Under the pieces are notes generated by a model. The model was given only the letters and a program-made list of their open reading frames with translations, searched no databases and was not told the DNA's origin. DNA of 64,000 nucleotides from CAZQYC01 sp964597495. Its GTDB lineage: Bacteria > Pseudomonadota > Gammaproteobacteria > Steroidobacterales > Steroidobacteraceae. A program made the position numbers and the translations under genes. Shown piece after piece: positions 24,187 to 32,519 of the stretch (position 1 is the first letter of the stretch; each line of letters begins with the position of its first letter). The stretch lies in NCBI GenBank assembly GCA_964597495.1, contig CAZQYC010000008.1:1-64000 (forward strand), read 5' to 3'.

Positions 24187-24531
24187 GAGAACTCCTGGTG
24201 ATGAGCGATAGGTGACGAGTCTCGAGCTAAGCGCCAACAGCGCCAGATCGACAATCAACTTGAACTTCTGCGTCTTCGACCACCCTCCACTGCACGAAAA
24301 AGAGGCTGCGTTCGTGAGCGAAGTTGGCACGGTAAGGCGAGTGCTGATTCGCATCGCGCACTCGGATTCGAAATTTCTCACGCTTGCTTGCTTCGAGTTC
24401 CGTACGCGACAAGCGCTCGTTCCGCTTTAGTTCTCCCGCTCTTCGAACCATCGTTCCAATTTCGGAAAACACTGCCTTGCTTCTCTGTTGCGCGGGGTAG
24501 AATCACCCGGGATTCTACTTCAGAGGCGCCT
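24187..24531. other. Noncoding stretch with a possible promoter
   Basis: No gene is supported here. Near the 3' end TTGCTT (24477-24482) and TAGAAT (24498-24503), 15 nt apart, could be a promoter for the SDR gene at 24532. The spacing is short, so this is tentative. A minus-strand frame at 24227-24472 has no ribosome site or recognisable product. Confidence 0.35.
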
Positions 24532-25305
24532 ATGAAGAACTTATTCGATCTGACAGGCCGCAACGCGCTCATTACCGGCGGTTCGCGCGGGCTTGGCTTG
24601 CAGATCGCGGAAGCGCTCGGCGAATACGGCGCCAAAATCGTCTTGGTTTCCCGCAAACAAACGGATCTCGACGACTCGGTTTCGCATCTGAAAAAATTAG
24701 GTATTGCATCGAGCGCCATCGCGGCCGACTTGAGTACGGCGGACGCCGTGCAAAACGTCGCTAAGGAGGCCATGCAAAAGCTCGGACGCATCGACATTCT
24801 GGTCAACAACGCGGGCGCCACCTGGGGTGCGCCGACCGAAGAGCTTCCCCTCGAAGCTTGGGACAAGGTCATGAACCTTAACGTGCGCGGGCTCTTCCTG
24901 CTCTCGCAGGCCGTCGGCAAATTGAGCATGATTCCGCACAAATACGGACGCATCGTCAATATCGCTTCCATCGCAGGCTTGCGCGGCAACGTGCCTGGCG
25001 GCGTACAGACCCTGCCCTACAATACGAGCAAGGGCGCGGTCGTGAATCTCACGCGAGCGCTCGCGACCGAGTGGGGAAAATACGGCATCACGGTCAATGC
25101 CATCGCACCTGGCATGTTTCCGTCGAAAATGACCAAGGGCACGTTGGAAAAATTCGGCGTCGACAACATAACCAGGGACGTCCCGTTGCAGCGGATCGGG
25201 GACAACGAGGACTTGAAGGGCGTCGCTCTCCTGTTCGCATCGAATGCAGGAAAGCACATCACCGGCCAGATTTTGGCGGTGGACGGCGGACAGTCGGCCT
25301 GCTGA
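24532..25305 (+). CDS. SDR family oxidoreductase
   Basis: The start at 24532 (MKNLFDLTGRNALITGG) fits the family; the frame runs further upstream without support. The 257-residue protein has TGGSRGLG near 15-22, NNAG near 88-91, catalytic Ser in IVNIASIAGL, and YNTSKGAV giving Tyr and Lys. The C-terminal GQILAVDGGQSA is typical of the classical subfamily that includes FabG and gluconate 5-dehydrogenase-like enzymes. SRKQTD after beta-2 suggests NADP. The substrate is unknown. The antiporter gene begins 13 nt after its stop, so the two may be co-transcribed. Confidence 0.92.
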   Translation: MKNLFDLTGRNALITGGSRGLGLQIAEALGEYGAKIVLVSRKQTDLDDSVSHLKKLGIASSAIAADLSTADAVQNVAKEAMQKLGRIDILVNNAGATWGAPTEELPLEAWDKVMNLNVRGLFLLSQAVGKLSMIPHKYGRIVNIASIAGLRGNVPGGVQTLPYNTSKGAVVNLTRALATEWGKYGITVNAIAPGMFPSKMTKGTLEKFGVDNITRDVPLQRIGDNEDLKGVALLFASNAGKHITGQILAVDGGQSAC

Positions 25306-25318
25306 GCATCGCTAGACG

Positions 25319-27058
25319 ATGCATCACGACACCTCGCTGATTGCCACGATCGCAGCCGGTCTTGGGCTTGCGTTCGTGTTCGGCCTCGTGATGCAGCGCA
25401 TGCGACTGCCTGCGATCTTCGGTTACTTGCTCGCGGGCGTAGTGGTAGGCCCCTATTCGCCGGGCTTCGTCGCCGACGTCCAACTCGCCAATCAACTTGC
25501 CGAAATCGGCGTAATACTGCTGATGTTCGGGGTCGGCTTGCACTTCTCGTTCGCCGACCTGATGCGCGTCAAAGCAATCGCCATTCCAGGTGCCGTTGGG
25601 CAAATCGCCGTCGCCACGACGATCGGCGCGTTGCTGGCCCACCTCTGGGGCTGGCACTGGAGCGCAGGGATTGTTTTCGGCTTGGCGCTGTCGGTCGCGA
25701 GCACGGTAGTGCTGCTGCGCGCGCTCGAAGATCACCAATTGATTCGCACGCAGCGGGCGCAAATCGCGATCGGTTGGCTGATCGTCGAAGACCTCGCCAT
25801 GATCGTCGCGCTGGTTCTATTGCCCGCGCTCGCCCAATTCGCTCCTCAAGCAAACGGCGTGGCTGTCAGCGCCGGAAGTCTCTTGACCACGCTGGGCATC
25901 ACCTTCGGCAAGGTGGCGGTATTCGTCGGATTGATGCTGGTCGTCGGCAAGCGATTCGTTCCTATCCTGCTCAAATGGGTGGTGCGCGTTCGGTCGCGCG
26001 AATTGTTCACGTTGTCCGTGCTGGCCATCGCACTCGGAATCGCCTACGGATCGTCGTTGCTCTTCGATATGTCGCTGGCATTGGGCGCGTTTTTCGCCGG
26101 GGTGGTATTGAGCGAAAGCGAACTGAGCCACCAGGCCGGCGAAGACATTCTGCCGATGCGCGCCGCCTTCGCGGTGCTGTTCTTCGTTTCGGTGGGCATG
26201 TTGTTCGACCCGACCATTCTTGTGCGCGATCCGTGGAGCGTACTGGCCGTCGTGCTGGTGATCGTCGTTGGAAAATCCGCCGCCGCTTTCGTCATCGTGT
26301 TGCAACGGCGTTATTCCGTGCGTACCGCGCTGATGGTCTCCGCCGGACTCGCGCAGATCGGCGAGTTCTCGTTCATTCTGATCGGACTTGGACTCTCGCT
26401 GCAGCTCATACCGCAAACGGCGCAAGACTTGGTGTTGGCAGGCGCAATCATTTCCATCGCGCTTAATCCTTTCGCCTTCGCGATCACTCCCTCGCTCGAA
26501 CTCTGGATTCGCTCCAAACCCAAACTGTACGCCTGGCTCGATCGATCCAGCGCCCGAGTCCGCGACGTGCGTTTCAACGTGCCTGCGGATTGGTCCGGTC
26601 ATGCGGTGATCGTGGGTCATGGCCGAGTCGGCAGCGTGATTGCCGATGCACTGCGTCAGCACAACGTGAACTACGCCGTCGTTGAAATCGACCGAACGAT
26701 CGTCGAGCGTCTGGCCGCCGAAGGCGTGCGCGCGGTGGTCGGCGACATCGCCGATAGCTCGGTGCTCAAAGCGGTGGCACTCGAGCGCGCGGGAATGCTG
26801 GCCTTCGCCATTCCCGACAGCTTGCAGCTGCGGCATGCGCTCGAAACCGTTCGGGCCGTCAATCCTAATCTGCACATTCTCGCGCGGACGCATACGGCGG
26901 AAGACGCAGACTTCTTGCGCACCACCGGCGTCAGCCTGGTGCTGATGAGCGAACGCGAACTGGGTTTGCAGATGGCACAGCACGCGCTTTGCAACGCGGG
27001 TGTCGAGCCGGCCACTGCGGCGAAAACAGTCGAAGGAATTCGAGCGAAGGTCGTCTAG
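25319..27058 (+). CDS. ybaL: YbaL-type monovalent cation:proton antiporter
   Basis: The 579-residue protein combines a CPA2 Na+/H+ exchanger domain of about 12 segments (residues 1-385; LPAIFGYLLAGVVVGP, GVILLMFGVGLHFSFADL, ALSVASTVVLLRALED, FFVSVGMLFDP) with a cytoplasmic RCK/TrkA-N domain from about 420 (HAVIVGHGRVGSVIADAL; NYAVVEIDRTIVERL; VVGDIADSSVLKAV). It matches the YbaL/KefB-like group that exports K+ or Na+ in exchange for protons under nucleotide control. KefB/C-type glutathione regulation is not evident. No TrkA-C domain is seen. A long antisense frame (25817-26983) is a codon-bias shadow. Confidence 0.9.
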   Translation: MHHDTSLIATIAAGLGLAFVFGLVMQRMRLPAIFGYLLAGVVVGPYSPGFVADVQLANQLAEIGVILLMFGVGLHFSFADLMRVKAIAIPGAVGQIAVATTIGALLAHLWGWHWSAGIVFGLALSVASTVVLLRALEDHQLIRTQRAQIAIGWLIVEDLAMIVALVLLPALAQFAPQANGVAVSAGSLLTTLGITFGKVAVFVGLMLVVGKRFVPILLKWVVRVRSRELFTLSVLAIALGIAYGSSLLFDMSLALGAFFAGVVLSESELSHQAGEDILPMRAAFAVLFFVSVGMLFDPTILVRDPWSVLAVVLVIVVGKSAAAFVIVLQRRYSVRTALMVSAGLAQIGEFSFILIGLGLSLQLIPQTAQDLVLAGAIISIALNPFAFAITPSLELWIRSKPKLYAWLDRSSARVRDVRFNVPADWSGHAVIVGHGRVGSVIADALRQHNVNYAVVEIDRTIVERLAAEGVRAVVGDIADSSVLKAVALERAGMLAFAIPDSLQLRHALETVRAVNPNLHILARTHTAEDADFLRTTGVSLVLMSERELGLQMAQHALCNAGVEPATAAKTVEGIRAKVV

Positions 27059-27079
27059 TGGTTTATGAAAAGAATCTTT

Positions 27080-28312
27080 TTATCGCACCATCTGCGGTCT
27101 CTCGCCCGCTAAGCCCAGTGCCCGCATGATCAACCAGCGCTTGGCAATCGGCATCCGCTCCAAGGCGGCGAAACCGAAGCGCCGTACCGAGCCAAGAATC
27201 GCGCTGTCATTGCTGAACAATTTGTTGATCCCGTCGATAAATCCGAGCGCGAATGCGTTTTCGCTTTTTCGCCAACGCTCGTAACGCCTGAGGACCTGCG
27301 GTTCGCCGAGTTCGTCGAGACTCGCGCCTTGTTTGCGGGCATCAGCCAGCGTTTCCATCAAGGCCGCTGCGTCCATGAAGCCGAGATTCACGCCCTGTCC
27401 CGCCAACGGATGCACGGCGTGCGCCGCATCGCCCAGTAACGCAAATCTCGGGCGGGTGTACTGCTTGGCATGCGCCAACTGCAATGGAAAATACGCACGC
27501 GGAGCGGCCACTTCGACGACTCCCAACACGCTATCGCTTGCCGACTGCAATTCGCCTGCGAATTCATCCGACGCCATGGCAACCAATTTTTCCGCATGCG
27601 ACGGCGTGGTGGTCCATACGATCGAACTGCGGCCATCGAGCAGCGGTAAAAATGCCACTGGACCCGTCGCCAGAAATCGCTGCCACGCCGTGCTTCCGTG
27701 CGGGCGCTCCGTCTTCACGTGAGTCACCACCGCACATTGATCGTACTTCCACCCTGCAGTTTCTATTCCCGCGAAGTTGCGGCTTGGAGAAGCAGCTCCG
27801 TCCGCGGCCAGCACTAGTCGCACTCGCAATGTGCGGTGGTCGGCGAGCGTGACGCGCACGTGATCCGATTCGAACTCCATATTGGTAAGTGCGGCGCTCA
27901 GATTCGTAATACGCCGCAACGCTTCGGATTCGATCAGCGCCCACTGAAGGCGACGATTTTCGACGATGTACCCCAAATTCGGTTCGCTGGTTTCATCCGC
28001 CGAGAAATGCAATGCCGCCGCATCGGTGGACTTAACCGCGGCATCCCAAACACACATGCGCGAGTACGCCGAGCGATGAGCGGCCGCAAGATGCTGCCAT
28101 GCCCGCGCATGCGTAAGAATCCGCTCGGAGGCTCGCGATATGGCCGAAACGCGCAGCTCAACGTCGTTGTTCGCCGGCGGCTCCTTCGGCGGATTGGATT
28201 CCAAGAGTGCGATACGCGCATCGTTAAGCGCCGGCTCTTGAGCGAGCAACGCGGCGGCGCACGCGCCCACCATGCCGCCGCCCACGATGAGGATATCGAA
28301 ATCGGCAGTCAT
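27080..28312 (-). CDS. UbiH/UbiI-family FAD-dependent ubiquinone hydroxylase
   Basis: The start at 28312 (MTADFDILIVGGG) gives 410 residues; the longer frame lacks sense upstream of the FAD motif. The GxGxxG motif DILIVGGGMVGACAAALL is at 5-22, the DG-like motif LVLAADGAASPSRN near 155-170, and the ribityl-binding GDAAHAVHPLAGQGVNLGFMDAAAL near 290-315. It belongs to the aromatic hydroxylases of aerobic ubiquinone synthesis (UbiI/UbiF/UbiH group) and, being adjacent to a clear UbiH, is most likely the C5 or general-ring hydroxylase UbiI. It is the last gene of the ygfB-pepP-ubiH run. Confidence 0.88.
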   Translation of the reverse strand: MTADFDILIVGGGMVGACAAALLAQEPALNDARIALLESNPPKEPPANNDVELRVSAISRASERILTHARAWQHLAAAHRSAYSRMCVWDAAVKSTDAAALHFSADETSEPNLGYIVENRRLQWALIESEALRRITNLSAALTNMEFESDHVRVTLADHRTLRVRLVLAADGAASPSRNFAGIETAGWKYDQCAVVTHVKTERPHGSTAWQRFLATGPVAFLPLLDGRSSIVWTTTPSHAEKLVAMASDEFAGELQSASDSVLGVVEVAAPRAYFPLQLAHAKQYTRPRFALLGDAAHAVHPLAGQGVNLGFMDAAALMETLADARKQGASLDELGEPQVLRRYERWRKSENAFALGFIDGINKLFSNDSAILGSVRRFGFAALERMPIAKRWLIMRALGLAGERPQMVR

Positions 28313-28328
28313 AGGCAGCGATCCGGCA

Positions 28329-29537
28329 TCAAAGCTCGCCGCCCCGCGCCAATCTCGGAATCCTGCCTGCCGCTCCCAGCGATAGCTGCGCCAAGTAATC
28401 CTTGGCTTGCGGTGAGAGATCGAATAGCAACATCCCCGCGTTACGAAGCGCCCGCAGCGGACCGGCTCTTTTGGAAAACAGCGTGACAAGATTGTCTGTG
28501 AAGTCGACGATCCCCTTGCGATCGTCACCGCGCCACTCCGCATAGCGTCGTAGAACGGCATCGTCGCCGGGATCGAATGCAAGATTCTCGCGCTTGGCAT
28601 CGGCGAGCACTTCGGCGAGACAAGCGGCATCACGCAGTCCCAAATTGAAACCTTGCCCGGCGATTGGATGCAATCCCTGCGCGGCATTGCCGACGACGGC
28701 CAAACGCTCGGCGACGTGACGATCGGCTTGGGTAAGCGCGAGCGGATAAGAGAAGCGCTTGCCCACTTGAGTGAAGCGCCCCAATCGCAAGCCGAAGGCA
28801 CTTTGCAGTCCGGCAATGAAGTCCGAATCGTTCAGCCGCAAAACGTCAGCGGCATTTTCGGGGGAAAGCACCCAAACGACGCCGACGCGCGCATCGGTCA
28901 GCGGCAACATCGCAATCGGCCCTTCGGGCGTGAACCGCTCGTAAGCGACGCGATTGTGAAATTTCTGACTCGCAACGTTCGCAATGACCGCCGTTTGCTC
29001 GTAGTCCCGATGCGTTGCGCTAATTCCCGCAGCTTCACGCGCCATCGAGTGCGCGCCGTCGGCCGCGATGACGAGTTTGGCCGTCAACACTTCACCGGAA
29101 ACCAGCGTAACCGTCTGCCGTTCGCGATCATGAGTGAGTGTCGCTACGTTCGCCGGCGCGTAAATCTTTAGGGTGGACTCTTGCAAGCGGCGCCAAAGCG
29201 CCTCGCCCATGATGCGATTCACGATGACAAACCCAAGCTGCGTGAGTCCCTGTTCTCGCGCCTCGATACGCACGAAGCCGAATCGACCTCGATCGGAAAC
29301 ATGAATGCGTTCTATTGGGGTCGCCGATCGTTCGATCAATGGCCAGACATCGAGGGCACTGAATATGCGCTGGGTGCCATTCGAAATCGCTGTCGTACGC
29401 TCGTCGAAACTTGGCTGACCGGCGCTGCCAAAAGGCGTCGCCTCCACCAGCGCAACATCGAGTTCGAGTTGTGACAGCGCGAGCGCGAGGCTTGCGCCGA
29501 CCAAACCGCCGCCGCAAATGAGTATGTCGTGTTGCAT
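28329..29537 (-). CDS. ubiH: 2-octaprenyl-6-methoxyphenol hydroxylase UbiH
   Basis: The 402-residue flavoprotein hydroxylates C1 of the ubiquinone ring precursor. It has the FAD motif DILICGGGLVGASLALAL at 4-21, the UbiH segment SFDERTTAISNGTQRIF near 45-60, VNRIMGEALWRRL near 110, VIAADGAHSMAREAAGI near 160, and VGNAAQGLHPIAGQGFNLGLRDAA near 280-303; the GNAAQ form (not GDAAH) is usual for UbiH. The second hydroxylase gene follows after 16 nt. Upstream toward pepP lie two CTAG heptad arrays (29541-29576 and 29609-29636). Confidence 0.92.
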   Translation of the reverse strand: MQHDILICGGGLVGASLALALSQLELDVALVEATPFGSAGQPSFDERTTAISNGTQRIFSALDVWPLIERSATPIERIHVSDRGRFGFVRIEAREQGLTQLGFVIVNRIMGEALWRRLQESTLKIYAPANVATLTHDRERQTVTLVSGEVLTAKLVIAADGAHSMAREAAGISATHRDYEQTAVIANVASQKFHNRVAYERFTPEGPIAMLPLTDARVGVVWVLSPENAADVLRLNDSDFIAGLQSAFGLRLGRFTQVGKRFSYPLALTQADRHVAERLAVVGNAAQGLHPIAGQGFNLGLRDAACLAEVLADAKRENLAFDPGDDAVLRRYAEWRGDDRKGIVDFTDNLVTLFSKRAGPLRALRNAGMLLFDLSPQAKDYLAQLSLGAAGRIPRLARGGEL

Positions 29538-29540
29538 AGA

Positions 29541-29636
29541 AGCTACTAGCCGCTAGCTGCTAACGGCTAGCCAGAACAAAAACGAGGAAAACGTATACAT
29601 CGCTTCTTGTTAGCGCCTAGAGCCTAGTGGCTAGCG
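29541..29636. repeat. Two CTAG heptad arrays in the pepP-ubiH gap
   Basis: Units CTAGCCG CTAGCTG CTAACGG CTAGCCA then GAA occupy 29543-29576, and a second array with GCCTAG, GCCTAG and GGCTAGC occupies 29609-29636. They face each other in roughly inverted orientation around 32 nt and fill the gap between pepP and ubiH. Confidence 0.75.
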
Positions 29637-30950
29637 TCTTCCTCCCAGCATGAACTTCTCGACGTCCTCAGGCTCGCGCGGCAATCCGGCGGTGAGGACT
29701 TCGTAGCCGTTTTTGACGACGGCAACGTCGTCTTCGATGCGCACGCCGATGTTCCACCAGCGCTTCGCCACACCCTTGCTTCCGGCCGGAATGTAAATCC
29801 CGGGCTCCACCGTCATCACCATTCCTTGTTCGAGCACGCGCCACTGATTGCCGACCTTGTAATCGCCGCAGTCGTGCACGTCGAGGCCGAGCCAATGTCC
29901 CGTGCGATGCATGAAGAATTTTTTGTAGGCGCCGTCTTTGATGAGCTGCGGAACCTTACCCTTGAGCAAGCCGATCCTCACCAACCCTTGCGTGATTGCT
30001 TTCACGGCCGCCTCGTGTGGGTCGTCCCAGTGATTGCCCGGCTTGATCGCCTCGAAGGCAGCGTACTGGGCTTGCAGAACCACCTCGTAAACCGCTTTTT
30101 GCTCGGGTGTGTATCGCCCGTTCACGGGAAAGGTAGTCGTAATGTCGGAGGCGTACATGCCGTATTCGCAACCAGCATCGATCAGCAGTAGATCCCCGTC
30201 CCGGAGTTCCTCGCTGTTCTCGTGATAATGCAGGATGCAGGAATTCGGCCCGCCGCCGACGATCGGATGATAGGAAATATCCGCGTTGTTCATCCGGAAT
30301 TCGTGCGTGACTTCGGCCATCACTTCGTACTCATGCCGGCCGGGTGCAGCGAAACGCATGGCGCGTTTGTGAGCGGCCACCGCGATTTGAGCCGAGCGGC
30401 GCATCACGTCCAATTCGGGCCTCGACTTATACAAGCGCATGTCGTGCAGCAGGTGATCCAACGCGACGAATTCGAGCGGCGGATGCACGCCGGTGCGTGC
30501 TTGCGCCTTCAGGCCATTCACCCAACCGATGACGCGTTGGTCGAAGTCCTGGTTTAGTCCCATCGTGTAGTACACGCGCGGGCAATTTTCCATGAGCCCC
30601 GGCAGGATGTCGTCGATGTCGCCGATCGGAAAAGCGTCGTCCGCACCGAACTCGCGGGTCGCTCCCTGCGGCCCTGCGCGTTTGCCATCCCATGTTTCGC
30701 GTGCCGGATCGCGGTCGCGCACGAAGAGAATGTACTCAGCCTGCGCGCGGCCCGGCACCAAAACGGCCACCGCCTCAGGCTCGTGAAATCCGGTGACGTA
30801 GTAGAAATCGCTATCCGGACGATAGTGATAGTGCACATCGCCATTGCGCTGCTTCTCGACGGCAGCCGGCAAAATGGCGATACCGCCTTTGCCGATCAGT
30901 TTGACCAGCTCTCGGCGGCGGCGTTGGAATTCGGTGGGGCGCATGGGCAT
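29631..30950 (-). CDS. pepP: Xaa-Pro aminopeptidase
   Basis: PepP removes the N-terminal residue before proline. The 439-residue protein has the N-terminal creatinase-like domain (FQRRRRELVKLIGKGGIAILPA; DFYYVTGFHEPEAV) and a C-terminal pita-bread domain with all five dinuclear metal ligands in context: LIDAGCEYGMYASDITTTFP (two Asp), HRTGHWLGLDVHD (His), VMTVEPGIYIP (Glu) and GVRIEDDVAV (Glu). The ATG at 30944 is an alternative. No ribosome binding site is seen; the upstream region is instead four copies of an octamer (CAGTTAGC on this strand). It lies between ygfB and ubiH, as in other gammaproteobacteria. Confidence 0.95.
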   Translation of the reverse strand: MPMRPTEFQRRRRELVKLIGKGGIAILPAAVEKQRNGDVHYHYRPDSDFYYVTGFHEPEAVAVLVPGRAQAEYILFVRDRDPARETWDGKRAGPQGATREFGADDAFPIGDIDDILPGLMENCPRVYYTMGLNQDFDQRVIGWVNGLKAQARTGVHPPLEFVALDHLLHDMRLYKSRPELDVMRRSAQIAVAAHKRAMRFAAPGRHEYEVMAEVTHEFRMNNADISYHPIVGGGPNSCILHYHENSEELRDGDLLLIDAGCEYGMYASDITTTFPVNGRYTPEQKAVYEVVLQAQYAAFEAIKPGNHWDDPHEAAVKAITQGLVRIGLLKGKVPQLIKDGAYKKFFMHRTGHWLGLDVHDCGDYKVGNQWRVLEQGMVMTVEPGIYIPAGSKGVAKRWWNIGVRIEDDVAVVKNGYEVLTAGLPREPEDVEKFMLGGRR

Positions 30951-30952
30951 AG

Positions 30953-30984
30953 GCTAACTGGCTAACTGGCTAACTGGCTAACTG
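30953..30984. repeat. Octamer tandem repeat GCTAACTG x4 upstream of pepP
   Basis: Four perfect copies of GCTAACTG, followed by GCCATTGG, sit 2 nt from the pepP start codon. On the pepP strand the units read CAGTTAGC and replace the expected ribosome binding site. The TAA/TAG content falls in successive frames because 8 is not a multiple of 3. Perfect identity suggests copy number may vary. Confidence 0.85.
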
Positions 30985-31034
30985 GCCATTGGCAAGAATA
31001 GCTCGGTCTTACCGATCACGGGTTGCAAAACCGA

Positions 31035-31583
31035 TCATTGCAGCGTCGGTCTTAGTTCATCGTGCACCGTCTGCACACCGATGCGCACGTACTCGACGAT
31101 TTCCATGTAATCCTCTTCGTCTTCTTCCGTGGGTTCGGTATCGCCGGCGCTGGCGCGGGCGATTTGCGTAATATCACGCAACACCTCGCTCACGCTGGGC
31201 GGTAATTTTCGTTGTTGGCTAACGGCGCTACCGAAACCAAACAGAAATCCCTGGCACCATTGCGCAAGCCCTTCGGCACGTCGCGCCAGGGGCAAGTCGT
31301 CGTCGGGTAGCAACGGCGAAAACTCCATTTCATCGCCACGAAACGCACGAAGCGTTTCGGCATAGAGTTTCCGCATCAACTCCATTGCCGCCTCCATCGC
31401 CATGGTGGCTTCGGCACCGCCTTCCTCTGAGTCCTCCAAGCATTCGTCGGACCACTGGGCAAAGTCGTAATCGTTGCTGGCACAGAACGCGCCGCAGAGA
31501 CGTCCATGTGCTTCGGCTGCCGTAACGGAAGAATTCGCGCCCGCAAGCACTGCAGCCGCATCGTTAAACTTAATGCTCAACAT
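31035..31583 (-). CDS. ygfB: UPF0149 (YgfB) family protein
   Basis: The protein matches the helical YgfB/UPF0149 family: AAEAHGRLCGAFCAS near residue 25-40, LPDDDLPLARRAEGLAQWCQGFLFGFG near 90-117, and a conserved acidic C-terminal EEDEEDYMEIVEYVRIGVQ. The family sits upstream of pepP in gammaproteobacteria, and a Pseudomonas member has been linked to regulation of stress or ampDh3-type genes. ATG at 31583 (MLSIKFND) gives 182 residues and fits the family better than ATG at 31622, which adds a hydrophobic stretch. It is divergent from the TIGR02449 gene; the 168 nt between hold promoters for both. Confidence 0.9.
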   Translation of the reverse strand: MLSIKFNDAAAVLAGANSSVTAAEAHGRLCGAFCASNDYDFAQWSDECLEDSEEGGAEATMAMEAAMELMRKLYAETLRAFRGDEMEFSPLLPDDDLPLARRAEGLAQWCQGFLFGFGSAVSQQRKLPPSVSEVLRDITQIARASAGDTEPTEEDEEDYMEIVEYVRIGVQTVHDELRPTLQ

Positions 31584-31714
31584 GAGCGTGAATAATATCA
31601 CCAGACAACATAGGCACAGCATCGGTTAAGGGCAGAAACGCTGACGGACCGAAGTAGATCGAACCCTTTTCCTCGGTCCGGACGCCGGACGCCGGCTGTC
31701 CTGTCTCATGCGGT

Positions 31715-31744
31715 TTGACCTCGCCGAACGAACGACCTCATAAT
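31715..31744 (+). promoter_or_regulatory. Putative sigma-70 promoter, possibly giving a leaderless mRNA
   Basis: TTGACC (31715-31720) and CATAAT (31739-31744) are 18 nt apart. The ATG at 31752 lies only 7 nt after the -10 box, so a transcript starting at the usual distance would begin at or next to the start codon. Confidence 0.5.
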
Positions 31745-31751
31745 CGGCGCC

Positions 31752-31985
31752 ATGAACGAAAGTCAACCCAAAACCGCCGCCGCCATCGAGCTTAAGTCGC
31801 TGGAGAAGCGGATCGACGAATTGGTGGCTACGATCACTCAGCTAAAAGAAGAAAGCCGAGCCTTGCGTCAGCGCCAAGATACGCTCATGAGCGAACGCGC
31901 CGGTCTGCTCAACAAGAACGAACAGGTTCGGGCGCGAGTCGAGGCCATGATCGGCCGCCTGAAAGCCATGGAGCACAGCGCATGA
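31752..31985 (+). CDS. TIGR02449 family coiled-coil protein
   Basis: The 77-residue protein is an almost continuous coiled coil (LKSLEKRIDELVATITQLKEESRALRQ split by heptads; VRARVEAMIGRLKAME at the end), matching the TIGR02449 family that precedes zapA in gammaproteobacteria. It resembles a short ZapB-like rod and is probably linked to cell division, but a direct role is inference from position. Its stop overlaps the zapA start by 4 nt (ATGA), indicating translational coupling. There is no Shine-Dalgarno sequence and the predicted promoter is immediately upstream. Confidence 0.88.
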   Translation: MNESQPKTAAAIELKSLEKRIDELVATITQLKEESRALRQRQDTLMSERAGLLNKNEQVRARVEAMIGRLKAMEHSA

Positions 31986-32296
31986 CCGATCGCACCGTAC
32001 GCGTTAGCGTGCGAATTCTGGAAAAAGAGTACCAAGTTGCCTGCCCGGTTGAAGAACGTTCGGCTCTGCTCGATGCCGCCGAGCTTTTGAACGGGAAGAT
32101 GCGCGAAATCCGCGACGGCGGCAACGTGATGGGCCTCGACAAGATCGCCGTCATGGCAGCGCTCAATTTGGCAAACGAATTGCAGAGCATGCGCGCCCGC
32201 GATTCGGCTTCCGAAAGCGGCATTACCGGCAAGATCCGTCAGTTACGCGAGCGCGTCGAGACCGCGCTCAATAGCGGACAACAGATGGAGATTTGA
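31982..32296 (+). CDS. zapA: Cell division protein ZapA
   Basis: ZapA is a small cytoplasmic protein that binds and bundles FtsZ at the division ring. The 104-residue sequence has the N-terminal globular part (VRVSVRILEKEYQVACPVEERSALLDAAELLNGKM in family order; strand-strand-helix) and a C-terminal coiled coil (IAVMAALNLANELQSMRA; IRQLRERVETALN). The order TIGR02449, zapA, 6S RNA, cyclo-ligase is the standard gammaproteobacterial arrangement. It overlaps the upstream gene by 4 nt. A CTAG array begins within 10 nt of its stop. Confidence 0.93.
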   Translation: MTDRTVRVSVRILEKEYQVACPVEERSALLDAAELLNGKMREIRDGGNVMGLDKIAVMAALNLANELQSMRARDSASESGITGKIRQLRERVETALNSGQQMEI

Positions 32297-32519
32297 GGGA
32301 AGCTACTAGCCAGAAAGAAGAATCTCTTTGTTGCGTAGGCCAAGACCTGATTAGCGCCAAGCCGCGAGTGACTACTGATTTTTGGTCAATATTTATAATT
32401 TTCCGGCTCTCCTTACAGATTCACCGAGAGTTACCAGCTAGACTCTCCCCTGCTTCGATCGATTCTTATCTGGCTAGTTGCTAGCAGCTAGTGGCTAGCA
32501 GCTTCTTAAAGGTTAGATA
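32297..32519. repeat. CTAG heptad arrays as inverted ends of a ~205-bp spacer upstream of 6S RNA
   Basis: The left end (32299-32323) reads GAAGCTACTAGCCAGAAAG then AAGAATC. The right end (32461-32506), read on the minus strand, gives AAGCTGCTAGCC, three further CTAG heptads, AGATAAGAATC. The ends therefore match in inverted orientation apart from a 21-nt (three-heptad) expansion. The AT-rich interior (32324-32460) contains no supported gene. The arrangement resembles a small nonautonomous inverted-repeat element. Confidence 0.65.

Noticed and set aside
24227..24472. Minus-strand 81-codon frame in the gap before the SDR gene
   Set aside because: No ribosome site, no homology recognised, and composition does not resemble a folded protein.
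25817..26983. Long minus-strand open frame (388 codons) opposite the antiporter gene
   Set aside because: Its product is His/Asp/Glu/Arg-rich without structure, and the opposite strand encodes a clear antiporter; it is a shadow of codon bias.
27080..28816. Extended 578-codon form of the UbiI-like gene
   Set aside because: The upstream 168 codons overlap ubiH in another frame and precede the FAD-binding N-terminus that normally starts these proteins; ATG at 28312 is used.
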